A stretch of 64,000 bases of DNA from Molanna angustata (GCA_963576475.1 OY754981.1:30666132-30730131); one strand, 5' to 3'; numbered from the stretch's first letter, positions 33,821-45,565 are shown. Numbers and translations are program-made. The notes: a model not told the origin generated them from the sequence alone.

Positions 33821-35639
33821 GACCGGCATATACGGAAAACTATAAAGCATGTCCAAAGTATCCTCGCTTGGCAACTGCTTCCCATCGCCTCACACCAACC
33901 TCCCGCACAGCCCCTCTCAAGTGCTATCGCTGATGGACCTCAACATCATTTCAATTTATCCCCTCTAAGAAACTTCACCCACCAAGTTTCTTCACCAATT
34001 TCCCCAGCAAGTCACACCACCCCTTCACACACCCAACACCATCGACATACATAATCACCCAAAACGACTGCCACACGTACAACACAACAACGCCCTGCCT
34101 CCTCCTCTCCCAAACTACTCAGCACACACCGCAGCACTAAGACAGGCCACCCTAGAGTTGCAACACCTAATCCAACTGACAAACACCACACAACACAACA
34201 TTCTCCCACTACTCAATTATGCTTACAGCAAGGAGACCAACAAATCTGCAGACTGCCTACTGGTGAAACGCTGGTGGGCAAATCAAACACAAGGCAGAGA
34301 TCGAAATCTTTCTATCAGACTATAGCATAGACATTCTCTTCATTCCAGAAACATTCCTTAAACCCAGCCAACACTTCAGTCTCCGAAACTACATAGTTTA
34401 CCGGGACGACAGACTCCACGCGCGGAGCAGCGTAACCGCCATTTTATTATCAAGAAATTCCTCGACCATTGCCACCTCCTCTCGCCTCAACTGGCAAACC
34501 TCGAAACGACCACAATTGTGATAAACACCCTCAACTTGGGTACCCTTAAAATAATCTCCGCCTATCTCCCTCAGACTCGAAAAATCAACGATTTTGGAGA
34601 ACTTGACTCCCTCCTCTCAGGCAACATACTTTCCATCATCGCTGGCGACTTCAATGCCAAACACAAACAATGGTCATGCACTTGAAAATAATTGAAGAGG
34701 CAGACAACTTCACAAATACAGTCTATCCTCCAACTGTATAGTCGTTGGCCCCTTCGCCTGTACCAAAGTTCGCACACATCCCACCAAATCCAATATAATC
34801 GACTTTGTTATTATGTAAAACACCACACAAACTTTTACCCTCCAAATGAACAACGAACTCTCCTCTGACCACCTACCAGTTCTCTTTTACCTATCAGATA
34901 ACTTCACCCCAATTGACCCTAACCAGACAACGAGAAACATTACTTCTTGGAAAAATTTTCAGTTTCTCTTGAAAATTCTATCCCACAAACATTTCCTCAC
35001 CTTCAAATGTCGACGAGGAAATCGACAAATTTTCAGCAGCTATAGCTATAAAGACCGCACTGAAAGAATCATCAAAGACAATACCCTCCGATCCCTTTCA
35101 CCCTGACATACCAAAAGACATCAAGGACATAATAAAATAAAAAACATGGCAAATCACACATATTCCCCCCCCCCACAAAACCATCTTCAATCGACTCAAT
35201 AAATGGGTCAAGACAGCCCTCCAAACCCTCAGAACTGAGAACTGGGCAGACATTCCCCTCTCAACTGGACGACAACCCCGAACTAAAGTGGAAAATCGTC
35301 AAAAGCCTCCGAAAACCCCCCACCAGCATTACCGCCCTCAGGTGGCCCCACTGGTAAAGCGCCTACTCCCCTTAAGACCGTGCTGCACTCTTCGCCGACA
35401 CCCTCAAGCAAACATTCACCTCCTATATTGACCGTGGCAACTTCCAACATGTCGCCACGGTAAAATCCGCAGTTTCAGACTATCTGAACCCCTTCCCCTG
35501 CATGAAGAACAAATCCCCTTCAATTGCCCCCCCTGAAAAGTGGTGAAATCCCTAATGAACAAGAAAGCCGCTGGCCCTGACGCAATAACAATCGGACCAT
35601 AAAAGCCCTTCCCTCACGGCCATCTTCAATTCAACGAAT

Positions 35640-35880
35640 TTGTACCCTCACGGCCATCTTCATTGCATCTGAGGCTATTTTTTTTTATTTTTTTATTATA
35701 TTGATAAGTTTTTCCTTTTTTGTGTAAGTTTATTATTGTATTATTTTATGTGATTTTGTTTTCGATTTGAATTTTTTATGTATGTTTGTAAAGGGCAATA
35801 TATGCCGTAAATGATTAAATATACAGATATGACTCTGGGGAGTGAGTCTCTTCTGAACGAGAGTATCTCTCTGATTCTTC
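35640..35880 (+). mobile_element. LINE 3' tail inside LINE RT gene
   Basis: T-rich UTR ending TGTTTGTAAAGGGCAATATA then TGCCGTAAATGATTAAAT, the window-wide LINE 3' signature. It splits the RT region of 32268-36160. CTCACGGCCATCTTCA occurs twice at its left edge. Confidence 0.65.
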
Positions 35881-36159
35881 TAAGATAAACAAATTACAAG
35901 AAAAAACAAGTCACCGTTGTCCTTTCCCTCGACGTTGCCAAAGCTTTCGACTCTGAATGGCACGAGGGCCTTCTATTCAAATTAATCCAAGGTGGTCACA
36001 CCTGCTCTATGACTCACCTATTAAAATCATTCCTTTCAGACTGCACATTCAGAGTCAAAGTGTTGTGGTACATACTCCATAAAATCAGGAGTCCCCCAGG
36101 GTTTGACTCTCTACCCCCCTCTGTAAATCACATTCACTATATTGCCTGCGGGCAACAGG

Positions 36160-36705
36160 TCTGCCACATATTTATTTATAGTTATTTTATAAATTAAAAA
36201 TAAAATTGTGTATACTTAATGTACGTGCACTTGTACAAAAGTTTTCTTATTTATTACAATATGATATACCTACATGTTCAATGTTTTAAAATTTAAAGTT
36301 CATTTTGAAATTTGGTATTTGAACAATAAAAATATAATAATTTATAAATATATTTTATTTTTTCGTACAAATAGAACAATTCTTTAACATTATAATATAT
36401 ACAAAAGAATATTTACATTAAAATAAATATGTTACAGTTGGAATATTGTTTTGAGACAAAGAAAAGTAAAAGCATAAATTTATATAATGTAAATAAATGG
36501 AATAAATTGTAAAACAAAATAAAATGAATATAAAATCACTTCAATGTTTTACTTAAACACTGACTATAATATAGATTATGTTTCTTTAACAGCTAGTTTG
36601 TCAGTCCACATGAATTTACTTATAGACTTGTTTGTCAATATGAATTTCCTGAATAAATCAATATAAAGTTATTTTGAGATGCCTGAACTCAAGATAAATT
36701 TGTTT
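36160..36705. other. AT-rich, nothing recognised
   Basis: No coding signature or clear repeat. Confidence 0.4.
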
Positions 36706-36710
36706 TGAAA

Positions 36711-36919
36711 AGCTAGAAGTAACAACATACATAGATCCTTAGACATGTTATAAGATATTAAAAAGTACATAAATTTGACAAGCTAGAAGTAAGGATAAAG
36801 ATCATTTGACATGTTACGAGATATTAGGTACAAAGTAAATATGACAAGCTAGAAGTGACAATAAAGATCCTTTGACATGTTATAAGATATTACAAAGTAA
36901 ATTTAACATGCTAGAAGTC
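36711..36919. repeat. About 65-bp tandem repeat, three copies
   Basis: AGCTAGAAGT starts at 36711, 36781 and 36846, and a variant at ~36909. Each is followed by AAAGATC.TTTGACATGTTA-type sequence. Confidence 0.85.
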
Positions 36920-36928
36920 GAATATTCT

Positions 36929-37548
36929 TTTTTAATTGCATATATGCAAACATTGGATTTTTTTCCCTTTCGGGAGTCAAATGATATTTTTATTGACAAA
37001 CATTTTTTTCAACATTTCAATAGAGACGAAGTAGGGATATTGTAGAAGAACCAGGAACTCGAGGCACCTACAGGGCTTACGACTTGTCATCGGCTGGTTT
37101 ACGTGATCACTCTATGCGCTTGCGCAACGTTCACCAATTATGCATTCTTATTGAGTTCCCTTATCGATGTAATTTTGAAAGTTATATATATATTTGAATA
37201 GTGTGTAACATTTTACTTGACAATAATGCATTATTACTATTGCCATCTATGGAGTAACGGAGAAACCTTTTTGTAACGCCATCTATTGAGAAATTAGTTT
37301 ATTTGTAAACAATGAAAGCAACAGTCCTTATAAATGAGATGACGGTGTCACACACAGATGTCACCCCTGAACTGCGAGTAATAATACATTATTGTCAGGT
37401 AAAATGTTACACACTATTCAAATATATAGAACTTTCAAAATTACATCGATAAGGGAACTCAATAAGAAGGCATAATTGGTGAACGTTGCGCAAGCGCATA
37501 AAGTGATCACGTAAACCAGCCGATGACAGGTCGTAAGCCCTGAAAGCT
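36929..37548. mobile_element. Palindromic family PAL, two-armed fold-back copy
   Basis: The left arm starts with TTTTTAATTGCATATATGCA, CATTGGATTTTTTTCCC and GGGAGTCAAA, then CAATAGAGACGAAGT and on to GTAACATTTTACTTGACAAT (~37227). The right arm mirrors it from ATTGTCAGGTAAAATGTTAC (~37394) to GACAGGTCGTAAGCCCTG (37541), where its outer end is missing. The 150-bp centre is unique. Arms match over more than 150 bp, so the DNA could form a long hairpin. Confidence 0.88.
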
Positions 37549-38188
37549 AAGTCAATATGAAAATTCCTTGACATTTCACCTGTCTATTTGCCAGATACTA
37601 AAAATTAATTTCTTCATATCAACCAGAGATTTGTGAAAGTAACTTTATAATATTGAATACAAATAAATTTGTAATTTAAAACGAAATCAAGTTTAAAATA
37701 AAAATATAGATTCCTACTTTAAGCCAAGACTAATTGTTCCTTGGGCGATCACTGTGGTGATGTTTACAATTTGAAAAGTCAGACGGTGGAGTATTGTATG
37801 AAAGTTTGCCACGGAGGTAGGTATAAAGAAAACGACACCCAATCCACCAGTGGCCGTGCAAATGACACTTATGTGATTCAAAGCAGTTGACCATTATCCG
37901 TAGGAGCCATCAGACTCTGCGCGTTCATTAATATTTACTATCAATATAGACAGAAAATGTTAACTTTGATTGTATTTTGTAATTATATTGATAAAAACAA
38001 AATGGAACTTAATACTCTATACTGGATTTTATACATTTTTTATAGGATGACCGTTTTTGCTTGGTAAAGGCCTTTTTGACTGATAAAAATAAAAAATATG
38101 AACTCCTGAATTATATACCAAATAAATATATGTATAGAAGGTATTACAATCCAAATAAATAAATATTGAAAATCATAATAACAATTAA
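37549..38188. other. AT-rich spacer, nothing recognised
   Basis: No coding or repeat signature apart from AT-rich runs. Confidence 0.4.
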
Positions 38189-38189
38189 A

Positions 38190-38400
38190 TGCCGACCGCC
38201 GTGGCACAGTTGGTAAGCCGTTTGGTTTCTGTGCGGGCATCCTGGGTTCAATTCCCAGCAGAGGAGAAATTTATTTCTCACGCAAATATTGCTTCTCTGG
38301 GCTGGAAACACTGGTTAGTTGGAAGAAATTGCCATACGGCAATAAACTCGCCACTTGCGCAGGGTGCAAGGAAGTGTTCATTATTATTATTAAATGTACA
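38190..38400 (+). mobile_element. tRNA-derived SINE, family A (best copy)
   Basis: The head GCCGACCGCCGTGGCACAGTTGG has a pol III A box (TGGCACAGTTGG) and GGGTTCAATTCCC a B box. The body carries GCTTCTCTGGGCTGGAAACA, ATTGCCATACGGCAAT, ACTCGCCACTTGCGCAGGG and an (ATT)n tail. Other copies lie at 8358, 9966 and 20500/22463. Confidence 0.88.
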
Positions 38401-38449
38401 CAGTAGGTATGTTATGGACGTAGGAAAACAGACTCAATTTCATATGATT

Positions 38450-39333
38450 TGATACGAGTCGCCATGATGGAGTGTGCACAACACCAATGTGCTCGAGGCA
38501 AAGCGTCTCGCGCGCAACGCCCATGTCACGCGGTTTCCCCAGGCATCGAGAGTGGGGGTGGGCCAGCGGAGGTCAGCGAAACACCACTGCGTGCAAGGCG
38601 AAAACACCTCGTGCTCAACACCTATGTCGTCGGTTTCCCCAGGCATCGGGAGTGGGGGTAGGCCGGCCTGCCTTATAAGACCCCAGTTCGACAACCAACA
38701 CGGAGCAAGAGAGTCTGGAGGAAGGACGAGCGGCGACGGAGAGACTGACTACGACGAAGAACCCGGAGCGGAGAGAGATAGACTGGAGAGACGACCAGCT
38801 ACGCAGAGGCCAACTACAGGGAGGAAGATAGACACGGGAAGGGCAGGAAAGGAGGCGAACGACGTCAAGGAGAGGAAGTGAATAGATTCGAGGAGGACTG
38901 AAGTTGAGTTCAGGTATAATTTACACCTCGGAACGGACAACACGAACATGGTTTTATTTTCTGACTTTTGTGTGAACAATTCGTTAAGTTAATTCTTGGA
39001 CATTCCTTTGTGATTCTTTTGTACGAACAATTCGATAATTTCTTTTCTGGATATTCTATGTGATTTTATGTGAACAATTCGTTAAGTTAATTCTTGGACA
39101 TTCCTATGTGATTCTTTTGTATGAACAATTCGATAATTTCTCTTCTATGTGATTTTTATGTATTTGTGATTGAACATTTTATTTATATTTATATTTGTGT
39201 GTGAACTATTGTTATTATTTGTGTAGTGTTAATTAACAATAAACAAATTGTGTAAAACAAAGAAAGTTCTGTTTGCACTGGCTCACGCCCTCTTCCGCCC
39301 CTTTTGACAACCCTCTACGGAGGGTTTGTATCA
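38450..39333 (+). repeat. 5' LTR of gypsy element 1
   Basis: Begins TGATACGAGTCGCC and ends GGAGGGTTTGTATCA (TGATAC...GTATCA inverted ends). Its first ~395 bp recur at 42492-42845. A TATA-like CTTATAAGACC lies at ~38670. The R/U5 part contains an imperfect ~95-bp tandem duplication (GAACAATTCGTTAAGTTAAT at ~38976 and ~39071), which makes the LTR unusually long (884 bp). Confidence 0.92.
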
Positions 39334-39335
39334 AT

Positions 39336-39352
39336 TGGCGCCCAACGTGGAG
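39336..39352 (+). other. Primer-binding site, tRNA-Lys-like
   Basis: TGGCGCCCAACGTGGAG starts 2 bp after the LTR. It is complementary, with one mismatch, to the 3' end of insect tRNA-Lys(CUU) as I know it (the perfect complement would end GGGG). Confidence 0.75.
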
Positions 39353-39376
39353 CCGACGAAACACCCTGCAGACATC

Positions 39377-40072
39377 ATGCCAGTAACAAGGAGTAACGCC
39401 GCTGAGCAACCGTTCCCGGGTCCGGCTGACAACCCGGTGGCGCCCATACAAACGACGGTGACGGATATTGCAGGTGCCCTGCAAAGAATAATGACGCCAT
39501 TGCAGGCCAACTTATCTGGTCGGATGGAGGAGTCCCCACAGAACTTCTTGTGGAGGTGCGAGAGGTTTTTCAAGGAAAGGGACGTGGACGAAGAAGACCA
39601 AACCAGTATGGCAGTATCCAGGCTGAAGGACGAAGCAGCAGACTGGTGGAGGCAGCATGGGAACTCCACGCAGGCATTTTCAGAGATGCTGCTCCAGGAG
39701 TACGACGGTGACTACCGCAGGTTGCAGATCCGTGCCAGGCTTTACGGATCCGAGCAGCGTCCGAATCAGAGCCCGTTCGCCTTCAAAAACAACAAAAGGA
39801 TCTCCTCGAAGGCGCTGGACGAGTTCTATAAGGGATTCATCCTCCAGATGCTGCCTGAATACCGAGGGCTCCGGAGGCCTTTTGGTCTTAAGGGGGCCCC
39901 TGGACATTTCCAGAGGATAATGAGTCAGCGAGTGTTGGCCGGATACCTAAGGAAATTTGTCATGGTATACGTAGATGACATTGTGATCTATTCACCCGAC
40001 CTGGAGAGCCACCTCCAGCATCTTTGGCTGGTGTTTAAAAGGCTGAGAGAATTCGGGCTCCATGATGATTGA
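39377..40072 (+). pseudogene. Gypsy element 1 gag fused to RT
   Basis: The ATG at 39377 opens a gag of the Ty3/gypsy type (FLWRCERFF, AADWWRQHG, FKNNKR). At ~39877 gag runs in frame straight into the palm of reverse transcriptase: PFGLKGAPGHFQRIM, then YVDDIVIYS, the catalytic box. The rest of gag, the zinc knuckle, the protease and the first half of RT are deleted. The fusion frame stops at 40072. Defective element; family assignment is secure. Confidence 0.88.
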
Positions 40073-40074
40073 GT

Positions 40075-41205
40075 ACCTGGGCCATCAAGTATCGACAGCT
40101 GGTAATACTCCACAGCCAGTGCATGAAAGGGCACTGAGAGAAACTCCAACGCCGCGGACGAGAAAGGTGTTGATAGCATTCCTTGGGCTGTGCAATTGGT
40201 TGCGGGAATATGTGCCTCATTTCGCAACTGGCAGCTACGCTAACGGACTTACTAAGCACAAAAAGAGCCTTTAGATGGACTGACAGAGAGGAACAGGCGA
40301 TGCAGTCTATAAAGGAAGCCAAAGTCGACCATTGAGATTGTCAAGGCTGGAATTTAACCGAGAGTTTGTTGTTCAGACTGACGCAAGCAAGGAAGGCGCA
40401 GCGGCCGTACTGTTCCACAGTAACGAGGATGGGTCACGAGCTGTTATCTCATACGCGAGCTGCAAATTCGGAGAAGCCGATAAGAAGCGGCACTCTAACG
40501 AGCAGGAAGCTCTGGCCGTAGTATGGGCGACAAGGAAATATCGTTCATTCATTGAAGGGCGGCGGTTCACGGTAGTGACGGACAACCGCGCCTTAAAGCC
40601 AAAGACGAACGGGCAAAATTCACCCGATGGGCGAAGTTTCTGCAGGAGTTTGATTTTACTGTAGAGCACTGCCCGGGGAAGGAAAACGAATTGCCAGACG
40701 CACTATCACGGACACCGGGTGAGACAGTATTGCAACTCCCTGACGAAGAGCATATGATGTGTCCGGAAGCACCAGTCGTCCGAAGTGGAAGAGGGCCGAG
40801 ACGCGATGGGTAGGGCCACTGGTCCATCAACATTCTCAACTCTCACTATCCCCGAGGAGGTGCGACGTGAACAAGGGTCTGACGCCCTGATGAGAAGAAA
40901 GGAGAGATGGAGAGGCTCTCAAAAGCACAGCGGCCATTCCATGGCAAGAAGGACTATCGACACTTTGAGGAATACGTGGTGAAGAATGACATCCTGTGGA
41001 AAAAGGACGGGAACAAACACCGGATGATGGTGCCGGACGCGTGCAAGGCGAGGATCATAGGATTCTACCATGTTCGGTCGGGTCATCAGTCCACGGCGAG
41101 GGAGACCAGTGAAGAAATAGCCGAACATTATTTCTGGCATGTTCTGAAAGACGTCAATACCCACGTGAACGACTGCAGAGTGTGTACCGAATCACGAAAG
41201 TAGCC
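40075..41205 (+). pseudogene. Gypsy element 1 pol: RT thumb, RNase H, first H2C2 module
   Basis: RT connection (FLGLCNWLREYVPHF) at ~40170. RNase H at 40332-40605 (VVQTDASKEGAAAVLF, EQEALAVVWA, VVTDNRAL), then the tether (KENELPDALSR). The first integrase zinc-binding module is at ~40846-41200: MMVPDACKARIIGFYH, SGHQSTARET, HYFWHVLKDV, CRVC. Frames change several times. It stops at a TAG in ESRK*, just before a second module. Confidence 0.85.
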
Positions 41206-42420
41206 AGAGGGCAAGGGAGAGACCCGGCGGTACAAGCCCGCAAGGACCGGTGCGCAGAATTATCCAGGACTCCCCGTCCCTTTAGACACCCATCTCATAA
41301 TCGACAAGCGGACGAGTACCTGGTCGACGATGAAGGCACCCTGTGGTAACGAGGCGAACACAGTGACAAGTTGGTAGTGCTGGCCCAACTGGTGTATAAA
41401 GTAATCCAGTTCTACCACGATCAGGCCATGCATCCGGGAGCAGCCGAAACAATCCGTGCGATATCAGAGGGATACTCATGGCCACAGTTAGTGCTGGACG
41501 TGAAGCAACACGTACGCACGTGCATGGTTTGCGCGCAGTCGAAACGGGGCACGGCTCAATCAACTGCCCCCCAAAACGCTACAGCGCCAACCAGGCCTGC
41601 CGAGACTGTGGGCCTGGATATTATGGGGCCATATCCGACGACCCGGAAGCGGAACAGGTTCCTACTTGTTGTAACTGACCTGTTCACGAGATGGGTAGAG
41701 GCTTTCCCTATCCGAAATTCCCGGGCCAATACTCTAGTGAGGACCCTCGAGACTGAGTACTTCCCAAAGCATGGTTTCCCGGAGAGGGATGCTGACGGAA
41801 AACGTGCGGCAATTCGCCCACCATGCGAATTGGAATACAGCTCTCAGCAGATGGGGGACGGAGCATTGGACAACGGCCATCTACCATCCTAGAGCAAACT
41901 CGACAGAAAGGCGGAACCAGGAGATCAAGAAAGGATTGAGGGTGCTGTTGAGAGAGCAGCCACATGACAAGTGGGACGAGCAGATCCCGCGCACTTTAGC
42001 TGCCCTCCGGAGCAGGAGAAACGAAGCCACCGGAGTCACGCCGAGCCAAGCCTTGTACGGCTACAACCTTGTAAGACCAGGGGAATGGCGGCTACGCCGC
42101 TCACGTAGCACATTTGAACCCCTCAGAAGCAGAGAATTCATAAATAGAACCATTCAAAACAACCAAACGAGGTACCAACAACGATACACCTTGGGGGGTA
42201 GACCCACCACCGACTATCAGGAGGGACAACTGATCCTAACTCGAGCTCAAGGACCGGTACCCCGAGGAGCGCATCCCGGATTCGTGCCTAAGTGGACGGG
42301 ACCATGGCGAATCTTGCTAAAAAACTTCTCGGGACAACATCTTCTGGGTGGAGAGAAAGGGGAAGCCGGTAAAGTACCACGTGGACGACTTAAGTCCCGC
42401 ACCACAAAGGGAAGTCCAGA
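41206..42420 (+). pseudogene. Gypsy element 1 integrase: second H2C2 module, core, C-terminus
   Basis: Second zinc-binding module at ~41207-41556: DPAVQARKDRCAEL in a shifted frame, DEYLVDDEGTLW, FYHDQAMHPGAAETIR, GYSWPQ, CMVC. The catalytic core follows (GLDIMGPYPTT; the second Asp box is damaged to LTENVRQF where the sister copy has LTDNGRQF; ERRNQEIKKGLR with the Glu). The C-terminal part has GPVPRGAHPGFVPKWTGPWR. Frameshift near 41780. Non-functional. Confidence 0.87.
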
Positions 42421-42491
42421 GAGGGGGCACACTCTGTCAATAAAAGGAAGTCCAGAGAGGGGGCACACTCTGTCAATAAAGTGGGGTGCAT
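42412..42491 (+). repeat. Duplicated polypurine-tract region
   Basis: GGAAGTCCAGAGAGGGGGCA followed by CACTCTGTCAATAAA is present twice in tandem (unit 38 bp), immediately before the 3' LTR. Element 2 has a single version at 56195-56235. Confidence 0.85.
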
Positions 42492-42845
42492 TGATACGAA
42501 CCGCCATGACAGAGTGTGCACAACACCAATGTGCTCGAGGCAAAGCGTCTCGTGCGCAACGCCCATGTCACGCGGTTTCCCCAGGCATCAAGAATGGGGG
42601 TGAGCCAGCGGCGTTCAGCGAAACACCACTGCGTGCAAGGCGAACACACCTCGTGCTCAACACCTATGTCGTCGGGTTCCCCAGGCATCGGGAGTGGGGG
42701 TAGGTCGGCCGGCCTTGTAAGATCCGACTCTCGCCCCAGTTTGACAGTTCGACAACCAACACGGAGCGAGGAGAGTCTGGAGGAAGGACGAGCGGCGACG
42801 GAGAGACTGACTACTACGAAGAAACCGGAGCGGAGAGAGAGAGAG
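42492..42845 (+). repeat. 3' LTR of gypsy element 1, truncated
   Basis: Starts TGATACGAACCGCCATGACA and follows the 5' LTR to GGAGCGGAGAGAGA, then ends in unrelated LINE sequence. The two LTRs differ at many positions, so the insertion is not recent. Confidence 0.9.
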
Positions 42846-43566
42846 ACAAGAGGGAGAGAGAGACTTACAGAATCTATCCATAGACGAAATAAACGATTTA
42901 CTAAACAATGACAATAACAAAACCATAGACCATGATACTATAAACTATATCGACATAAATGAATACCTCGTAAAAATTCATTTGAATAAATTAGACGCCA
43001 ACAAAGGACCTGGCAGCGACAATATTCCCGGTATATTCATCAAAAAATGTGCTGACAACCTCTATGTTCCTCTCACTGTTATTTACCGAAATTCTATACA
43101 TAATGGTTGTTTCCTTCCTTATGGAAACAAAGTTATATCACACCAATATACAAAAACGGGGCTAAAAATAATATCGAAAATTATCGCCCCATCTCAAAAC
43201 TGCCCCTATTCGGAAAATTACTTGAAAAAATTGTGCACGAGCAACTCCTTAAATTATTCAAAAACATTTTATCCCAGAGCAACATGGTTTTTTTCCTAAC
43301 AAATCTGTTACCACTAATCTCACACTCTTCACCGAATACATTCTCAAGCAAATGGATAACAGAACGCAAGTCGACGCAATATATACCGACTTTTCTAAAG
43401 CTTTCGACCGCGTCAACCACTTCATACTTTTGAAAAGTCAAAAATTTTGGAATTCACGGTAGCTTATTGAGTTTCCGTACAAAAACTGTCGTACTTAACG
43501 GCTTTATATCAAATACAAAAAAACATTTCCTCGGGGGTCGTACAAGGTTCACATCTGGGACCATTA

Positions 43567-44369
43567 GGCGTCTATTCTTGCCTCTTTTCGTCGCTTAGGT
43601 GCTGAATACATAAAACAAAAGTTTTTTTAAAAATCGTGTGTTTCTATTGTTTATATATGTATTATGTTCTAAGACTATAATATCTGTTTTGCTTATTTTG
43701 ATACTATATTGTTATTATTATTTTTTTTTTCATGTCTTCTATTGTGGTAGTGTGTTTTCATTTTTTTTACTTTATGTATTATTGTTATTGTTACGGACGA
43801 GAAAATAAACAAATAAATAAAGTAAAAAATAGTGAAAATAATTATATGTAAACGACACTGTCATGTGTGTGTATATTATTATTTGTCAACGCCAATGTCG
43901 TGCTCTGCCGGCCGATAAGCGGCGGGATTTCCCACTGCATTGTTCGCTAATTGTATATATACTTGTAATTTTTGGTAAAATAAATCACTTACACTTTGTA
44001 CGCCTAGACGACCGCCTTTTGCTTTTTCTCTCTGTTTCTGAACCTACCGATATATTTGACTACTTGCTTGATCTTATTTGCAGGTCCAATCGGTACATGC
44101 CACCGTGTATCGCCGAGGTACGGTAGTGAGCTACCCGACACGTCCTGGGTGAGAAGGCGAGCCACCCCCTTTTTGAAACTTTGTCATTGGCACTCGAGAG
44201 GGTGTCGGTTACAGTTATTGATAGATACGTGTCTTTTTTGTGTGTTCATTTAGTCATCCGATGTTGATTTGTTTATTTTTATTGTTTGTTTTTATTTTCG
44301 TTTGTACTAGATGTAAGAAATTGTATTTTTTTTACATCTAAATAAAATATATACAATACAATACAATTA
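43567..44369 (+). mobile_element. LINE 3' fragment inserted in LINE B
   Basis: Between GGACCATTA and (C)AATTACTCTTC. ATTA on both sides is a short target duplication, and removing the insert brings the two halves of the RT box together. It is a T-rich LINE 3' end closing with ACATCTAAATAAAATATATA and (CAATA)n. It contains the solo LTR at 43789. Confidence 0.75.
43789..44213 (+). repeat. Solo LTR (family S), copy 1
   Basis: Begins TGTTACGGACGAG and ends GAGGGTGTCGGTTACA, flanked by GTTAT at 43784-43788 and 44214-44218. 425 bp. About 130 bp present in copies 2 and 3 (from CACGGACTCGATTTGACACT) is missing. No internal region, as expected after LTR-LTR recombination. Confidence 0.93.
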
Positions 44370-45404
44370 CTCTTCAACATCTTCATCAACGATATTAAAT
44401 TATCTATCAATTTCTCCCATTTTATAATTTACGCCGATGATATGAAATTGTATTATTCAATAAAATCCTGGGAAGACTGTAGAAATATCCAAAAAGACCT
44501 TTTATCAATATTTGAATACTGTAAATTAAATAAATTATCATTAAATGCATCCAAATGTCATTTCATTACCTTTTCAAGAAATAAAACCCAAGTAAATCAT
44601 GAATACTCAATCGACAACACTATTATTGAGAAAAAAACTGTTTTTAAGGACCTTGGTGTATATGTGGACAGTAAACTCTCTTTCGAGGAACACTACGATC
44701 ACATAACCGGCAAAGCTTACCGAATGTTAGGCTTCTTATTTAGAAACACTAAGCAATTCCGAGAGCGTAAAACTTATATAACACTATTCTATGCTCTCGT
44801 TCGAAGTCATCTTGAATCATCGTCAAGCATTTGGAACCCATCTTACCAAATACATAAAAATAGGATTGAAAGAATCCAAAAGTTATTTATAAAACAGCTA
44901 AACTACCGTTTTGGTATTTCAAATGTAAACGACTACTACACCAGCCTACAAACTTATAATATTATGAGTCTCGAAAACAGAAGAATTCTAACCGATGCTC
45001 TATTCCTTTACAAAATAATAAATAATATGCTTAACTGCCCTGAACTAACAAAACAATTAACTATAGAGTCCCTGCAAGACCCACAAGACAGACCGAACAA
45101 TTTAAAATTTCTACTTGCAAAACAAACTCCTTCAAAAACTCATTTATAAACCGAAGTTGCCATGCTTATAACCTCCACTTTCGACCCTTTCCTATTTAAT
45201 ATAACAAATTTTAAACAACAAATCATAGCAATTCTTCATAATTCCTCTCCGGCTCCTTAATTTCAATACAATATACAAAACTCTTCTCACACACACACAC
45301 AACATTACACACACCCTGCTCTATCTTTTATTTATTTTTTTCTGCATAAATATATTTTTGTCTGTTCTTATTTAAAGCAATTAGCAAATATAAATATAAC
45401 ATAT

Positions 45405-45565
45405 TGATACCGATCGCCGTGACAGTGTGCGTAACACCGCTGTCTTCGGAGCAGCGCACCGCGGCAGAACACCACTGTCGCGTAGTGGCTCCGCCGGCCG
45501 CGCGGGAGCGCGCAGGTCGACCCATCGACCTATAAAGGGAGGCACCCACACCGAGGCGAGTTAGT
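45405..45565 (+). repeat. 5' LTR of gypsy element 2, left part
   Basis: Starts TGATACCGATCGCCGTGACA, as does the 3' LTR at 56242, with a TATA box CCTATAAAGGGAGG at ~45529. It stops after GAGGCGAGTTAGT, the 13-bp word that recurs at 52247-52259 where the LTR resumes. Confidence 0.85.

Larger units (their letters stand above)
32268..36160 (+). pseudogene. Jockey-like LINE, decayed, with insertions
   Basis: ORF1 starts at 32268 with MSLTNLTVLDLPVLLA, as at 57241. Its Pro-rich part, FMDWATVVSSSKRKRHI, and a damaged zinc-knuckle region follow. LINE tail fragments interrupt at ~33490-33820. ORF2 begins ~34219. The endonuclease keeps AGDFNAKH (~34640) and SSDHLPVL (~34860). RT keeps MNKKAAGPDAI (~35555) and, after another LINE tail (35640-35880), LSLDVAKAFD (~35920). 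It breaks off at ~36160. Many stops. Confidence 0.8.
42860..45300 (+). mobile_element. LINE RT fragment (LINE B), split by insertions
   Basis: The first half (42860-43566) reads NKLDANKGPGSDNIPG, ENYRPISKLPLFGKLLE and YTDFSKAFDRVNHFIL, with a frame change at ~43110. The second half (44370-45149) reads LFNIFINDIK, YADDMKLYY and the long open stretch to SKTHL, including FKDLGVYVDSKLSF. A 3' UTR follows to ~45300 with a CACACACACA run. No endonuclease remains, so it is 5'-truncated. The interruption lies exactly inside the LGPLLFN box. Jockey-related clade likely. Confidence 0.85.

Noticed and set aside
34012..34209. Reverse-strand hydrophobic open frame
   Set aside because: Antisense of the Pro/Thr/His-rich end of a decayed LINE ORF1.
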